From assembly GCA_963281255.1 (NCBI GenBank), contig OY725490.1, positions 3,472,001 to 3,536,000 on the forward strand: a stretch of DNA of 64,000 nucleotides. The letters are read 5' to 3'. The position numbers and the translations under genes were made by a program. The notes under the pieces are model-generated. The model was not told where the DNA came from and did not search any database. It saw only the letters and a list, made by a program, of their open reading frames with translations. This DNA comes from Aphrocallistes beatrix. Taxonomy: Eukaryota > Porifera > Hexactinellida > Sceptrulophora > Aphrocallistidae. Of this stretch, positions 42,446-53,964 are shown piece by piece (within the stretch, counting starts at the first letter, position 1; each line of letters opens with the position of its first letter).

Positions 42446-43578
42446 CGACTTCTTACGTAACGAAAGCAGATATTGTGTGCTTTGCCCGTGTCTAAACAAA
42501 TTTTGAATAATTTTGCAAGCTATTTCACAAAATGACTAATACCTAACTTTGAAGAATCCAAGATGATCATATCTGAAGTTCCTTGTTCACATTGTTTCAT
42601 GAATTGCAATCTAACTGAAATCTCAGTTAACAGTCCTTTAATAGTAGAAATTTATGTCAAACTATACAGACTGACATTCGACCAGGACTGAGTGTTGTTT
42701 CGTCTCAGAAATACTCTTCATTGTTATATTGAGAATGAATATAGTAGTCTATTTGAATGCTACATTGAATAATACGATTTGGGGAGAATTTTAAGATTCT
42801 ATTATAGAACAATACAGTTAATTTTACAAGGTATCTCATTACGCTACTACACATATAGCATAGTGTTCTAACCTAGTGGAGATCTGCTATGTCACTGCTC
42901 TGATTGTAGAAAATACTGACATTAGTTCTTGTCATGATTAGTGTTTGGAATCCGGATAGTAATACCCGTGTTGAGTAATAGCGATACCTTGTTTCCATTA
43001 GCGACTGCTTTGTCATTAGATTGTTAGGTAACCACTCGTTATATGTCTACATTAGTATCAACATAAGATAGGCGTGTATTAGTGTATGCTCACGACTTAA
43101 GTTGTTGTTCTAAATATATAATCCAACACTCACTCTATTTACTTACTGTTAAAGTGTTTGCGTAACACCCGGATAATATCCGGATAGCAAAGTTACTACA
43201 ATTATCCGGTATAATGTTTGGAATCATGTTTCTCGAGACGCCGATATAGCAAGATGCAATGTTTGAGATACAGAAATTTATTGCCAAGGTAATTGTACAA
43301 GTGCAATGCGAAATCACTGCCGTTCATAGCATAAATATTTGTACTGTATTTGTAACTAAAATAAGAAGTAGTTTCGTGACGATACATTAGATGATGGTTT
43401 ATGTTTTAGAAGTCACTTTAAGAAACTAACGAACTAATTACAATACCTTAGCACCTTTAGATATCTATTATTATTCAGATCCTCGATAAACATGTTTATT
43501 AAATGATATATACTACATGCATATTGGGTCAAATAAGAAATTGGACAAAATTCAAATAGACAGACTGTTAAACGGATA
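42446..43578. other. Non-coding, nothing firmly recognised
   Basis: ATCCGGATA and TTATCCGGTAT phrases occur at 43168-43215 and again around 43570 and 44025, suggesting one more worn element into which the hAT element at 43587 inserted. No gene. Confidence 0.4.
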
Positions 43579-43586
43579 CCCGGATA

Positions 43587-43996
43587 CAGAGGCGGCGCCA
43601 GGACGCCGCCACTGGGGGGGCACAAATCATTTCCAGTGGGGCACCAACATTTTTTGGGTACAGATTACCCGCCAATGAGAACTAATCATTAAAGACATTT
43701 GTAGCAACAATTGATTTATTTATATTTGTATGAAATTATAAATACGTACTTATATAAGTGCGATTCTACGATTTCCTAGTTTTACGAATTCATCCACGAT
43801 GTCCTCCATGTTGATTCGGGACGATCTTTTTCTGTTTATTGATAAAGTTCCAAGGTCTCCCAGCCTGTCATCCTCCATGACACTGCGTGAATATGTCTTT
43901 CTTACTGAAAATGCCTACGTTTCAGCTCATTTGGACACAAATGAATGACGCATGTATTCCTGTCGGAAATTGGTGCCCCCCCTGGCGCCGCCACTG
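43587..43996. mobile_element. 410-bp non-autonomous hAT element, perfect 8-bp duplication
   Basis: It begins CAGAGGCGGCGCCAGGACG and ends TGGCGCCGCCACTG. CCCGGATA flanks both ends (43579-43586, 43997-44004). The termini are strikingly GC-rich in an AT-rich region. No transposase. Confidence 0.88.
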
Positions 43997-44004
43997 CCCG
44001 GATA

Positions 44005-44584
44005 CCTAGCTAAAAAATTATCCGGTATCCGGTTATATGTGAAGATTCATTAACTACGTATATGCATTTTTAATGAAGATTCATTAACTACGTATATGCA
44101 TTTTTAATTCTTTTTTGATCTAATCTCTATTAGTCATTAAAATCAAAATCAGCTGTAATGTTAAACCCCTGGATTCTTTTGGCTAAGACATTTTGACACC
44201 TTTTATGAAAAGTGTGAAACAATTTTGCAGGATTTGCATCCAGGTTCAAATCTCCGCCATATCAGGAATATATGTTCCAAACTTGATCCAATTTGGTCCA
44301 AAGAATTTCCAGGAGCGAGTAGACGGACGTACAGACGTCATGACATAAGGAATCTCCTATACTAGGAGCTGCATTAAAAATATGTGCTTGTGGTTGCGTC
44401 GGTATAGTATTGTAGTAAACTTGTTCAAGATAGATATGTTGTAGTTTAAACTATGGCTAGGGGAATAGATACGGCGGGCCAGCCGACCGGACGCCAACAA
44501 TCATTTTAGAATTATGCACATGTAGGATCATATATCCTATATAAGTAGTATGGGAAGCACATTAAAAATATGCACGCTCAAAAA
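44005..44584. other. Non-coding; includes a 45-bp tandem duplication
   Basis: Bases around 44042-44110 repeat the phrase GAAGATTCATTAACTACGTA followed by TATGCATTTTTAAT twice. Otherwise AT-rich without a gene. Confidence 0.5.
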
Positions 44585-44993
44585 AACCATCCCGAATCTC
44601 TGCAGCTACTTGCTGCTCAACATCGTCTGCCATATCTGTAATTCTTCGCTTAATTGTGTTGTTTGAGAGAGACACAAACCCAAAATTCTTTTCTGCACTA
44701 ACTCCAAAAATTCAGTGCATGATATCCAACGGGGTAATACAAATATTTCGGCATTTGTGTGTGGTTTCTTTAAGAACATCTGAGCAGTAATGCTCCAGGT
44801 AAATTGTTGTAGGTAGGGAGGCAGGTATGGCACTAAAGCCTATCCCCCCTAAAAATTTTTGCTCCGATTGTGAATTCAATGTATGTATGCTACATTGGAT
44901 AGTGTAAGACTCATTTGCTATCCATATAGAGGGTTCGATTAATGTGGGGTGTTTGCAGGTGCCCTTGTCACATGATTGCGGTCGGCTCTGCAA
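44585..44993 (-). pseudogene. ZBED5-like hAT fragment with the YTIQCSI peptide upstream
   Basis: Near the left end the minus strand reads AEKNFGFVSLSNNTIKRRI then DMADDVEQQVAAEI, which matches the SLSNDTVKRRIDDMA block of ZBED5/FAM200-type hAT transposases. Upstream, 44850-44993 encodes CDKGTCKHP and NESYTIQCSIHTLN, similar to 20384-20525. Stops and frameshifts separate the two parts. Confidence 0.7.
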
Positions 44994-45690
44994 TCTTCCA
45001 GATCTTTGTTATTATGTTATTTGCTGTTTGTGTTCCGCTTGTTGTTCTTTGGGTTGTTTCGCTGGTTCATAACTGTTGTCCATTCATTGTTATCATTATT
45101 ATTAGTATTATCTTGGTTGGTCAAGTTGTTAATATGATCCCATTTGGAAGTGTTATTGTTGATTTATTCACTGTTTCTGATGGGGCTGCTGCTATTTAGT
45201 GGGTTGTGGTTGTTGGTGGGGTTGTATCACTGGCCGTGGTTCCTTTTCTTAGGTGATCTGTTACCTTGGGCCTGGTTCCCGTATTGTGGCGGCGTAGGAT
45301 TGAGTGATTGGTGCCGATTTTACTCTGAGAGGTTTATTGTTTAAAAATGAGCTTAGGTATATCAATAAACAAGCTTGCAAAATTTCTCTCATGATGATAT
45401 AGAAAAGTTTGGTAAGCTCAGAATATATTGAACTCCCCTCGTACATGTTGCAGTTAGACATGTCTTGAGATAGTTTTGTCCCAGATAGAGAAACTTTACC
45501 TCCAGGCCGATGCAATATTGTTATTATCGTATTTTCGAGAATCTCTTCTCTATTATATGTTCTAAAAAGATTACTTTCTTGACTATAAGACTTAATTAAT
45601 ACTAAAAAGAAAAAGAAATTACATTTCAAGATTTAAGGAGGGCATCAATTTCTTAACACCAGTGTTTTGCAACGTTGAAGCTGTAGGTTT
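44994..45690. other. Non-coding; T/G-rich patch reading Asn-rich on the minus strand
   Basis: On the minus strand 45020-45240 would give runs such as NNLTNQDNTNNNNDNNEW, but with stops. On the plus strand it is a hydrophobic frame (44942-45199). Neither is convincing. It may be a low-complexity gag-like relic. Confidence 0.3.
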
Positions 45691-45694
45691 TGGA

Positions 45695-45905
45695 ATGATG
45701 CTCTCCTTTCTCTTCTTGTTGTTGATTGGTTGTTTGCAAGTTTATAACACGTTTTCCAAAGGATTGAGGTCAAGCGATTGGGGTGGCCAATCGACGACCT
45801 TCATCTTTTTTCCCAAACCACTTAGTGACAATGCTCGCTCTATGACACGGCGCGTTGTCTTGCATCAAATATTTTTCGTTGAAGTTTCTTCAAAACTGGC
45901 GGTGC
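45695..45905 (-). pseudogene. Tc1-like transposase scrap
   Basis: LMQDNAPCHRASIVTKWFG is followed, after a frameshift in an A run, by VVDWPPQSLDLNPLENV. These are the second and third catalytic parts of a Tc1 transposase. Nothing else of the gene is clear. Confidence 0.75.
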
Positions 45906-46042
45906 CATCGGCTCTAAAATTTAGGAAATGTAACTCTGAGCATTTATATTACAATTTACCTCAATCAATTGATTCCTTTCCACCATTGATTCCTGGTTAC
46001 CCACTGCACTCCCCAAAAAGGCCACTCAACCAGCCCCTCAAC

Positions 46043-46126
46043 AGGCACCACAACACCCTTCTAGATGAATATTTCCATGGTCACCTGATCATGGAAATTT
46101 TCACCTAGAAAGGTGTTGTGGTGCCT
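46043..46126. repeat. 84-bp imperfect hairpin
   Basis: AGGCACCACAACACC pairs with GGTGTTGTGGTGCCT; the inner stem is CTAGATGAATATTTCCATG against CATGGAAATTTTCACCTAG. The length and bulges resemble a precursor hairpin but equally a tiny foldback element. Confidence 0.65.
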
Positions 46127-47700
46127 AATAAACATTTCTTCTCAAGTAACCTAATCTATACCTCCTCGTTTTCAAATTCTTATGAAAAATATTTTTGAGG
46201 AAATGTTTTTGGGAAACATTGTGTTACATAATAATGTAAATTTGGCATTTTGGATATTTATGATGAGTCATTGTCATTTGACCACAAATATATGCCCATT
46301 ATGTAAGGTATCAAGTCGTAACTCATAGCATTCTAATAAACTAAGGCTGGCTTTAATTTCTGGACCATGGATGTGTTAAACGAGCTAAGTGAATTTTTCA
46401 TTAATTATCAATTAAACATTTATTCGCTTTCTATTATTTGATATACTCTTCTACACCACACTTATTAAATTCATTTCTTTGAGTGTTCAAAAGGTTAAGC
46501 ACTTATTCAATGAGTGTTCATAATAATAATAATAAATTCAATTAGCAAACAAGAAAAATACATTCGAAATAGATTCATAGCACAGCACAGCACAGCAAGA
46601 CTAACAATTAGACACTAAGCAATAAAATCAATAATTATTGAAATGGTAAATTACACGAGTAAAAATTACTAAACTGAGGGAAATTATGAGAATAAGGAAG
46701 ATCAAAACTGTTATTATTCCGTTAGACATCACTTCTTTTTCTTCATCCTTTATCGGGTCTTGTACACAGCATACGTAAGAAAAAGAAGAATTATTATATT
46801 TTTGAAGCTTAGAGTTGTCTGTTTCTAACACGAGAGCATTATAATTTCTAACTTTTTTAGCTAGGATACAGTTACATATGGTTATTAAAATTTTTATTAA
46901 AAATATATCCCATCGCCATGCGTTACAACAACACCGCTCTCTCCACGTTTCAATCCGTGTCTTCAGTGATGATCAAAATTAATTCTAGTAATTTAGTACG
47001 AGTTGAAACGGTATAAAATTGTTTTCGAAGAACTTCAGAGTTATCAATTTGAATGAATGTTTTATAGATAATAGTAACGCAGTCGATAACAACAATATAT
47101 GTAAACTTAAGTGAACCTCTGTCTAATAAATCTACGAGAATATATTAAAACCCTACATCGTTTCATCAGTTGTTAAAAAGTTTTTACAATCTGGACATAT
47201 ATTTTGAGAGAAAACTGCATACCCAGCCACTTAAATTAGGCATTCAATTTGTGAACTATCAAATACAGGTCAGCAATATCTTTTATTTAATTCGTAGCAA
47301 ACTCAGAATCAAAATCTATTAAAATATTTCATCAACAAGTATGGTCGAGTTGTGTATTTTCTTTACCCCTTTCTTACACTTTCAAGATAATCGGTATTGC
47401 CAGATAAACATTGAGCCAGATTTTCAACAGCAATTTTCATATCTAGCCACTCGTTTCTGTCCCAGTAGCTCGATTACAAGCAATAAATCGAATGATTAAA
47501 AGTCGACTCAAGCACAGAACCAGACATGTTACATGCTTGGCATTTTCTATTCTGTGTCCTTGATTACTAAATACATGGTAATTATGTACCACAATTATCC
47601 ATAAATATCTGTTAGTACAGTTACAAGACTCGAATCTACTGATGATACTTCATTAATATTACGCCACTTGCATCCTCTTTCTGTCAAAAAATTGATCACG
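46127..47700. other. Non-coding, nothing recognised
   Basis: AT-rich; a short CACAGCACAGCACAGCA repeat at about 46580. No gene or transposon end recognised. Confidence 0.4.
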
Positions 47701-48182
47701 CTATGTATTCATCAGCCTTCGTTTGTTGGTTTTTGATTCTTCAATACAATTAGTCATATATTTCACCAGTTGATGAGAGGAGGGACTGGACCATAAAGTA
47801 TTGGTTTGTTGCGAGCATTGGTGGTGGATGATCGGGAGTTTGCTTATTTGCGATACGTTTGTGGATTGTTTCGGGTTTGGGTTGCGGATACGATACCTCG
47901 TTCGGAATGTTAAATCAAATATGTACATTATTCCGCCTGAAGACTTAATGTATTGATGCTTTCAGATATATGCATCAGATACACTAGAGATACAACGTAT
48001 CTTGGATCATTGAGTTGTGTCAAAAATTTAAGCTTTCCGTATTGATCAAGGAATATTTTGATCTCAGGATGCAACTCGAAGCCACCGTACCGGCACAAGG
48101 CATTTTTGGGGGTGAAATGGAAGTAGGAAAACTGTGCAAGATGGAGATACATAATGATTAGAAAAAAATCTAGGCATCTCAT
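47701..48182 (-). CDS. Two adjoining unidentified open frames (possible exon)
   Basis: 84 codons (48182-47928) include FHFTPKNALCRYGGFELHP and IKIFLDQYGKLKFLTQLND; after the stop a second frame of 75 codons overlaps by one base. The composition is less AT-rich than the surroundings, which hints at coding. No family was recognised and no splice sites are convincing. Confidence 0.25.
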
Positions 48183-48399
48183 TAAAAAATTGTGACGTCA
48201 TCTCATGACGTCATAATCAGAAATTATAGTTTTGAGCTGTAAAATTTATTAACTAGAGGAAATACGTAGAGCATATTATTATGTATCACATACATACTTT
48301 TAACATACCCATATTCTAATAGTATCTTAATTGAAATATAATGACCCCTTATCTATTATTAAAATTTCTCAATATATATTTTAAATTATTATCTATGGT
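48183..48399. other. Non-coding spacer
   Basis: Contains TGACGTCATCTCATGACGTC, two inverted TGACGTCA sites about 10 bp apart (48193-48214), like those inside Helitron copies 2 and 3. Otherwise nothing. Confidence 0.4.
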
Positions 48400-49469
48400 C
48401 ATAGCCTACTATAATAAGGCCTCAGAGTAACTTGCAAATTTGGCACTAGGGATGCAGTAGAAGATGGTTGAAGAAATACATGAGCTGCCTTAAATCATTA
48501 ACAAAGCACAATAGAGCTTAGGAATGTATTACCAGCATATATAAATATGGTGTCAAAGCACCCATATCCGTTGTTAAAATTTAGATTAGTCATCAAATGA
48601 TTCCGCAACAGGCTATATTTGGGTCAAATTTAGTGATTTCCAGAGGTCGTTTAAGGGCACTTCTAAGTGTTTTTATTATAAAGTTTTTCGCATAGAACTG
48701 AGAAGTGAATGTGTTAATACTAAAAATTTGGAATTTTTTCATGGAATGTTATTACATTCCAGTGTTGCTATGGAAACTTGTTTTGGTCATTTGGGGCTAT
48801 ATCTTGAAAACAGCGATAGCTAGACATTCAAATTTAATCCCATTTGATAGCAAATAGGCTACTTCCTATTAAGCTATAATACAATTCCTATGTCTTAATT
48901 CAATAATTTACGAGTTATTAGACAATTTATCATATTGGTCACATTTGGTAATTTGTCGAATATCTCGTAAACCATTGAATTTAGACATAGAAATTGTATT
49001 ATAGCTTAATAGGAAGTAGCCTATTTGCTATCAAATGGGATTAAATTTGAATGTCTAGCTATCGCTGTTTTCAAGATATAGCCCCAACTGACCAAAACAC
49101 GTTTCCATAGCAACACTGGAATGTAAGAACATTCCATGAAAAAATTCCAAATTTTTAGTATTAACCCATTCACTTCTCAGTTCTATGCGAAAAACCTTAT
49201 GATAAAAACACTTAGAAGTGCCCTTAAACGGCCTCTGAAAATCACTAAATTTGACCCAAATATAACCTGTTGCGCAATCATTTGATGACTAATCTAAATT
49301 TTAACAACGGATATGGGTGCTTTGTCACCATATTTATATATGCTGGTAATACATTCCTAAGCTCTATTGTGCTTTGTTAATGATTTAAGGCAGCTCATGT
49401 ATTTCTTCATCCATCTTCTACCGCATCCCTGGTTAAGTTACTCTTAGGCCTTATATATAGTAGGCTATG
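48400..49469. mobile_element. Foldback family C, copy 2 (complete, 1070 bp)
   Basis: The ends CATAGCCTACTATAATAAGG and inverse GTAGGCTATG enclose two arms of about 500 bp that pair almost throughout. CTATGGT lies directly outside both ends (7-bp duplication). Each arm holds GGAATGTTATTACATTCC (or its relative) followed by AGTGTTGCTATGGAAAC. The centre is near 48930. No coding capacity. Confidence 0.9.
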
Positions 49470-50394
49470 CTATGGTTAATTGCCTAAATAGAATTTCTTG
49501 GTTGTGAGGTTCGGAAGAGTTATTTTTCTTGTTAGGTTTTGTAGATTTTCTCTAGACATTGAGGACAGGATCACTATTACACATCATCGTATAAAGATAT
49601 CTCGTGTATTGAGAGAAAATGACAATTTTAAAGCAAAGTGTTCACGATAAAGTTACATACGTTCAAATGAAAGTTTGGTACTTTTGGCGCCCTCCGGCGG
49701 GTCTAAACTTTTTTAAAAAAAGTACTATTATAACTACATAGTAAGGAAATATAATTCTGTTGGTGAAAATTTCGCCCTATTTCCAGCAAAGAGCCCACTG
49801 TGTGTGGAATAGTAGTGCCAGATGGCTAGCAGTCATTCCATCGCAAAGTTCCTTCGAAAAAGCGAGTTTGAAATCCGACCAATCGCAAGTTACTTCTGGC
49901 ACCATATGTCAGTGTATAATGGTGTAGCATTTATATTATATAATGTTAGAGATAAGTAAAATGCATTCTGACTTAATAATTATCGAAATCTCCACATCAG
50001 ATGAACAAACGATGTAGAATATATTTGTTAATTTAATTTTTCTTAATTCCTTTTTTTATATAACATTTAAAACGAGAGAGATCGTCTCAAATGATCTTGG
50101 TTCGAATTATTCAATGAATCTCATTCCAATACCTCCTATTTTTGAATAAAGTTTTTACCTACTTACGTATTCAATTGGAACTAGTAAGTTAGAATAATAT
50201 TAGGATGCAATTCATTCAAGAAATAAACTAATTAAATGAAGTACTTTAAATATTTACAAATGCCATCAACTGTTTTATTGTCTTAAACAGCTGATTGCAT
50301 TTGCATTAGTTAAATATTTAAATCAATTTAAAACCTATTCTACAATGAAATCATTTTAATTTATTTTGAAGTGAAAAAATTAAAAAAAGTTATT
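49470..50394. other. Non-coding; GC patch near 49690
   Basis: GGCGCCCTCCGGCGGGTC at about 49688-49706 resembles the GC-rich 3' region of the Helitrons, but no end was found. Otherwise nothing recognised. Confidence 0.35.
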
Positions 50395-50550
50395 TCAGTT
50401 TGCTTCTACCTCTTTCATGCAGTCATCATCCAGACACCCCACAAATGCCTGCAATTCTAAATGAGTATCGTCTAGCACATTTTTTGCTTGTTGCAATAGG
50501 TTTGACTGTGCTGGACTATGTTCACTTGTTATTGGGTGTCTGGATGGTGA
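50395..50550 (-). CDS. Candidate terminal exon of an unidentified gene
   Basis: After a pyrimidine-rich tract and CATTCAAG (acceptor at 50551) the frame reads SPSRHPITSEHSPAQSNLL then QQAKNVLDDTHLELQAFVG and CLDDDCMKEVEAN, ending in TGA at 50395-50397. AATAAA occurs on the minus strand at 50360-50365, a plausible poly(A) signal. The mix of acidic, Ser and Gln residues is protein-like and higher in GC than its surroundings. The family is unknown. It is not in phase with the exon candidate at 50872, so an intervening exon would be needed. Confidence 0.4.
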   Translation of the reverse strand, partial: SPSRHPITSEHSPAQSNLLQQAKNVLDDTHLELQAFVGCLDDDCMKEVEAN

Positions 50551-50871
50551 CTTGAATGTCAAGCACGAGATGAAGAAGAAAGGAATAAAAATGTTTATTG
50601 GAGCTATAAAGATTCAGATCAGGATTACATTTTTCTTCAAATTTTAATGTCTACGGAAAATACGACCAGAAGAACATGCTAACCTAACTTCATTGATATG
50701 CAAACAAGATAAAGCCAATAGGGTCACATTATACTTGTACAACAATAAAATGCTTATTATGATGTTAGGTTTCAGGAATTGGATCAGTGATGCTAGGAGT
50801 AAACCTAGTACGGACTCAACTAATCTTCAATACTTTCCAAGTTTTCCAATACTAATGAAAGCAACTATAAC

Positions 50872-50988
50872 CAGAGCTGTTGTCTCTACTGAGGTTCAGA
50901 GCATCAATTTGTTGTTTTGTAGTTAGTGAGAGCTCGTAGTATGCAGTCCTGTAATTATAGTAGAATAGGCCGGGACCGTAGCGAACTG
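50872..50988 (-). CDS. Candidate internal exon of an unidentified gene
   Basis: The acceptor CTGATCTCCACAG and the donor CTCTG/GTTATAG bound 117 bp encoding VRYGPGLFYYNYRTAYYELS, then LTTKQQIDALNLSRDNSS. A second possible acceptor (CTATAATTACAG) lies inside. The protein-like sequence and both splice signals support an exon. I do not recognise the protein. It would lie upstream of the exon candidate at 50395. Confidence 0.4.
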
Positions 50989-51052
50989 CTGTGGAGATCA
51001 GAAAAGAGTACAGAAATTCACTAAGAAAATATACACACAATTCCAATTTCAA

Positions 51053-51699
51053 TTACGCACAAAATGACAGCGAAATGGTAACAATTCATGACTGACTTTC
51101 TATCTATTCGACTGCTTCGACATCAAACCTTATGCTCTACAATTCTCCATCTCAATGTTTTGTAGAATATGCGAGTTTGTTTATCCCACAATATAATTAA
51201 AGCCGATTACAGGTCTGACAAGTTTGGAAGATGGATAATTTAGAAACAGATCATGTACGATCAAAATAACTCCAATCAACATGAACCAAAATAATGTATT
51301 TTATAGTCAGCATTGGTTTATCATAATACCATGGTTTGTGACATCGAGATATTTCATAAGATACATCACTAGCTATGGGGAAGTAATACCAACAAATCCA
51401 TTTGAATATTGCTGCATCGGATTATCAATGATAACTCGTAAATCTAAGTTGTAAAGATCTCCTGTAGTGAAACTAAGTATTTTCGAGTTAGAATCTAAAA
51501 AGATATCCTAGCACCTTATTCCAACTACTTTTACAAGATATTCAGTGATATTAATTGCTAAACAAAACGCATACTAACTACTTTAGCTTTATACATAATG
51601 TATTGCTAGGTTGAAGTATTGTCGAATAATATATCAGTTTGGGATCGTACGGGTTCATGGGGTAATGAAATGCAAAACTAATTATATTTACGGGTCGCC
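51053..51699. other. Non-coding, nothing recognised
   Basis: AT-rich. Possible intron or upstream sequence of the unidentified minus-strand gene. Confidence 0.35.
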
Positions 51700-52135
51700 G
51701 GAATATTTCCGAATTTGAAGTAGAAATAAGTTCGAAAATATTTCTGAAGTAGGAATAAGGCCTAAACCATTCCAAGTAGGAATAAGACATAAAACCTGCC
51801 AAATAAGATTAGACTTAATGGCACACTGTACCCCGTCAAGAAAAATGTCACTTTCACACTCAATTGGATACTATTTCAAACCTACAATGCCTCCTTTCAC
51901 TAAGTTCTTATGTAAATCACTCTCCAAAATGCTCACTTTCTCCGTCCAATTTTAGGTTTTATTCTTACAACTTTCGAACTTATTCCGCATCTCCCTTCAT
52001 AGGTTTTCGAACTTATTCCTACTTCAGAAATATTTTCGAACTTATTCCTACTTCATTTTTCGGACTTATTCCTAATTCAACTTTCGAACTTATTCCGCAT
52101 CTCCCTTCATAAGTTTTCGAACTTATTCCGTATCT
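51700..52135. mobile_element. Inverted arrays of TTCGAACTTATTCC around the shared core
   Basis: The left side has GAAGTAGGAATAAG and GAAGTAGAAATAAGTTCGAA phrases; the right has five or six inverted TTTCGAACTTATTCC units joined by TACTTCAGAAAT or GCATCTCCCTTCATA. The middle at 51847-51899 is the inverted core seen at 14571-14641 and 32207-32279. No coding. Confidence 0.8.
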
Positions 52136-53066
52136 CCTTATTTACTAACATCCCATAATATAATATAAATGCTTGAAATATGCGCAAGCTAAATAACATG
52201 AGGTGATATACACCATTATACACTGCCTGGCCAAATCTTAAATAGAGCTGAGCGAACGCGACACAAACACGAATCGTGTTCTCATGTTCTTGAAATACCT
52301 ATGAATTTCGTGTCGTGTTATTGTTAAATCTGAACGCGACGCTCGGCTTTAATCTGAACACCACAATTGATCACAATTACTACAAACATATGAGCAGCAA
52401 AGTGAACAATTTTACGCTGTATGTAAAATGACAATAGGAAATAATTATTCCACTTTATCTATATCATTAAAACTCAATTATTATATGTGTTTTTGTGTTA
52501 ATTTGTCCAGACCGATAAAATTTCGAGCTTGTGAGTTTTGTCAAAATTTGGATTCATAATTATTGAGCTAAGCCAGTATTTTAGGTAAAACAGCCTACAA
52601 AGCCTACTTGGTGGTAAACTACAAATTTCTGCCTCATTCCCGCCCGAAAGTGAACCTTTTAAACAAATTTTCAATTTTGACCTCTACAGCTCTGTGATTT
52701 AACCTTAACAAAGTTTTGTCTGTGATTTTTCACGATATCTTTATTTAAAGTTTGAATCCTACGAAGATAAAAAGAAAATTGTAAAAACCTCTGAAAAGTT
52801 GATGAATTGGATACCTCAACAAATTCGAATAGCTGAAATCGCCGCTGCTGACATGTAATATATGATTCAGGTCAAAAATTAGAATATTTACTTCTACATC
52901 GAGGTTGAATTCGATTATCCATCTAAGTTATAAACCTTTGATCGGTAAAATAATCTATTATTTGATATGATACAATGTAATTACAAAAGGTGGGACCTGT
53001 CGAGAGATAATTAATTAAAATGTATAGAAAACGAATTTATAGCCTTAAAATAGTATTTCTGTACCC
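52136..53066. other. Non-coding; diverged Helitron 5' end at 52458
   Basis: TCTATATCATTAAAACTCAA follows A52457, a relative of the Helitron 5' tip, and leads into filler like AATTTCGAGCTTGTGAG. A small inverted pair (GAGCTGAGCGAACGCGAC at about 52244 and GAACGCGACGCTCGGCTTT at about 52333) may be a worn hAT miniature element. No gene. Confidence 0.45.
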
Positions 53067-53964
53067 ATGGCCTACTTAATACACGACCGTATATGCCACC
53101 GATAAGGCCAGTTTTAATACAGTCAAAATTTAATTAGACCGATAAATCGAAAACCGTATACGATAGTCCTATGAGATGTATTATTACTGAATACAAACAT
53201 CATATCAGGCTATGCAATTCAACTGCTCATTTCAAACATCGTTAATCTGCATTTCTAATCCTTGTTTTTTTTCAACAATAGAAAGGCCTTTAATCCAAAA
53301 AAGTGAAAATCTTAACTGTACTGTCTATGCATTCCTCAGTTGCTATGGAAACAGAAAATTTAATGTTTAAGCCATAACTCAAAATTTATTAATCGTAGAC
53401 ATTACGTAAAATATACCATTCAATTTGCAAGATATTACTTCCTAATGATAATAATACCGTTCGCGTGTTTATTTTCAATATTCTCTGAGTTATCTAGGAT
53501 TTTGTCACATCTCATTACTTCTCTATAGATCGTGATAAAATCCTAGATAACTCAGAGAATGTCGGATATAGACACGTAAACAGTAGTAGTAATATCTTAT
53601 ATGAAGTAATAGCTTGCGGATTGAATGGTATAATTTTTTAGTGTCTACGAGCTATATTTTTTGAGCTATGGTTTAAACATTCAATTTTTTGTTTCCATAG
53701 CAATTGAGGAATTCATAGACATTCCAATTAAGATTTTCATATTTTTTGGATTAAGGCCTCTTGTTCTTCTATCAAAAAATCAAGCATTAGAAAATGCAGA
53801 TAACGATGTTTAAAATGAGCTAGAACAGTTGAATTACTTAGCCTGATATGATGTTTCTATTTGGTAATAACTCATTTCGAAGTACTATCGTATACGGTTT
53901 TCGATTCATCGCTGTTAAACTGGCCTTCTCGGTAACATACTCGGCCGTGTATTAAGTAGGTCAT
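53067..53964. mobile_element. Foldback family E, about 900 bp
   Basis: ATGGCCTACTTAATACACG at the left pairs with GTGTATTAAGTAGGTCAT at the right, and the arms keep pairing to a centre near 53525 (ATCCTAGATAACTCAGAGAA with its inverse). Each arm contains TTGCTATGGAAACAGAAAAT (left) or its inverse (right), the box shared with families C, D and F. Confidence 0.82.

Noticed and set aside
44942-45344. Hydrophobic plus-strand frames as membrane proteins
   Set aside because: They arise from a T/G-rich low-complexity patch; no start context, family or conservation clue.
45662-46108. A 148-codon plus-strand frame
   Set aside because: It is partly antisense to a Tc1 scrap (WPPQSLDLNPLENV on the minus strand).
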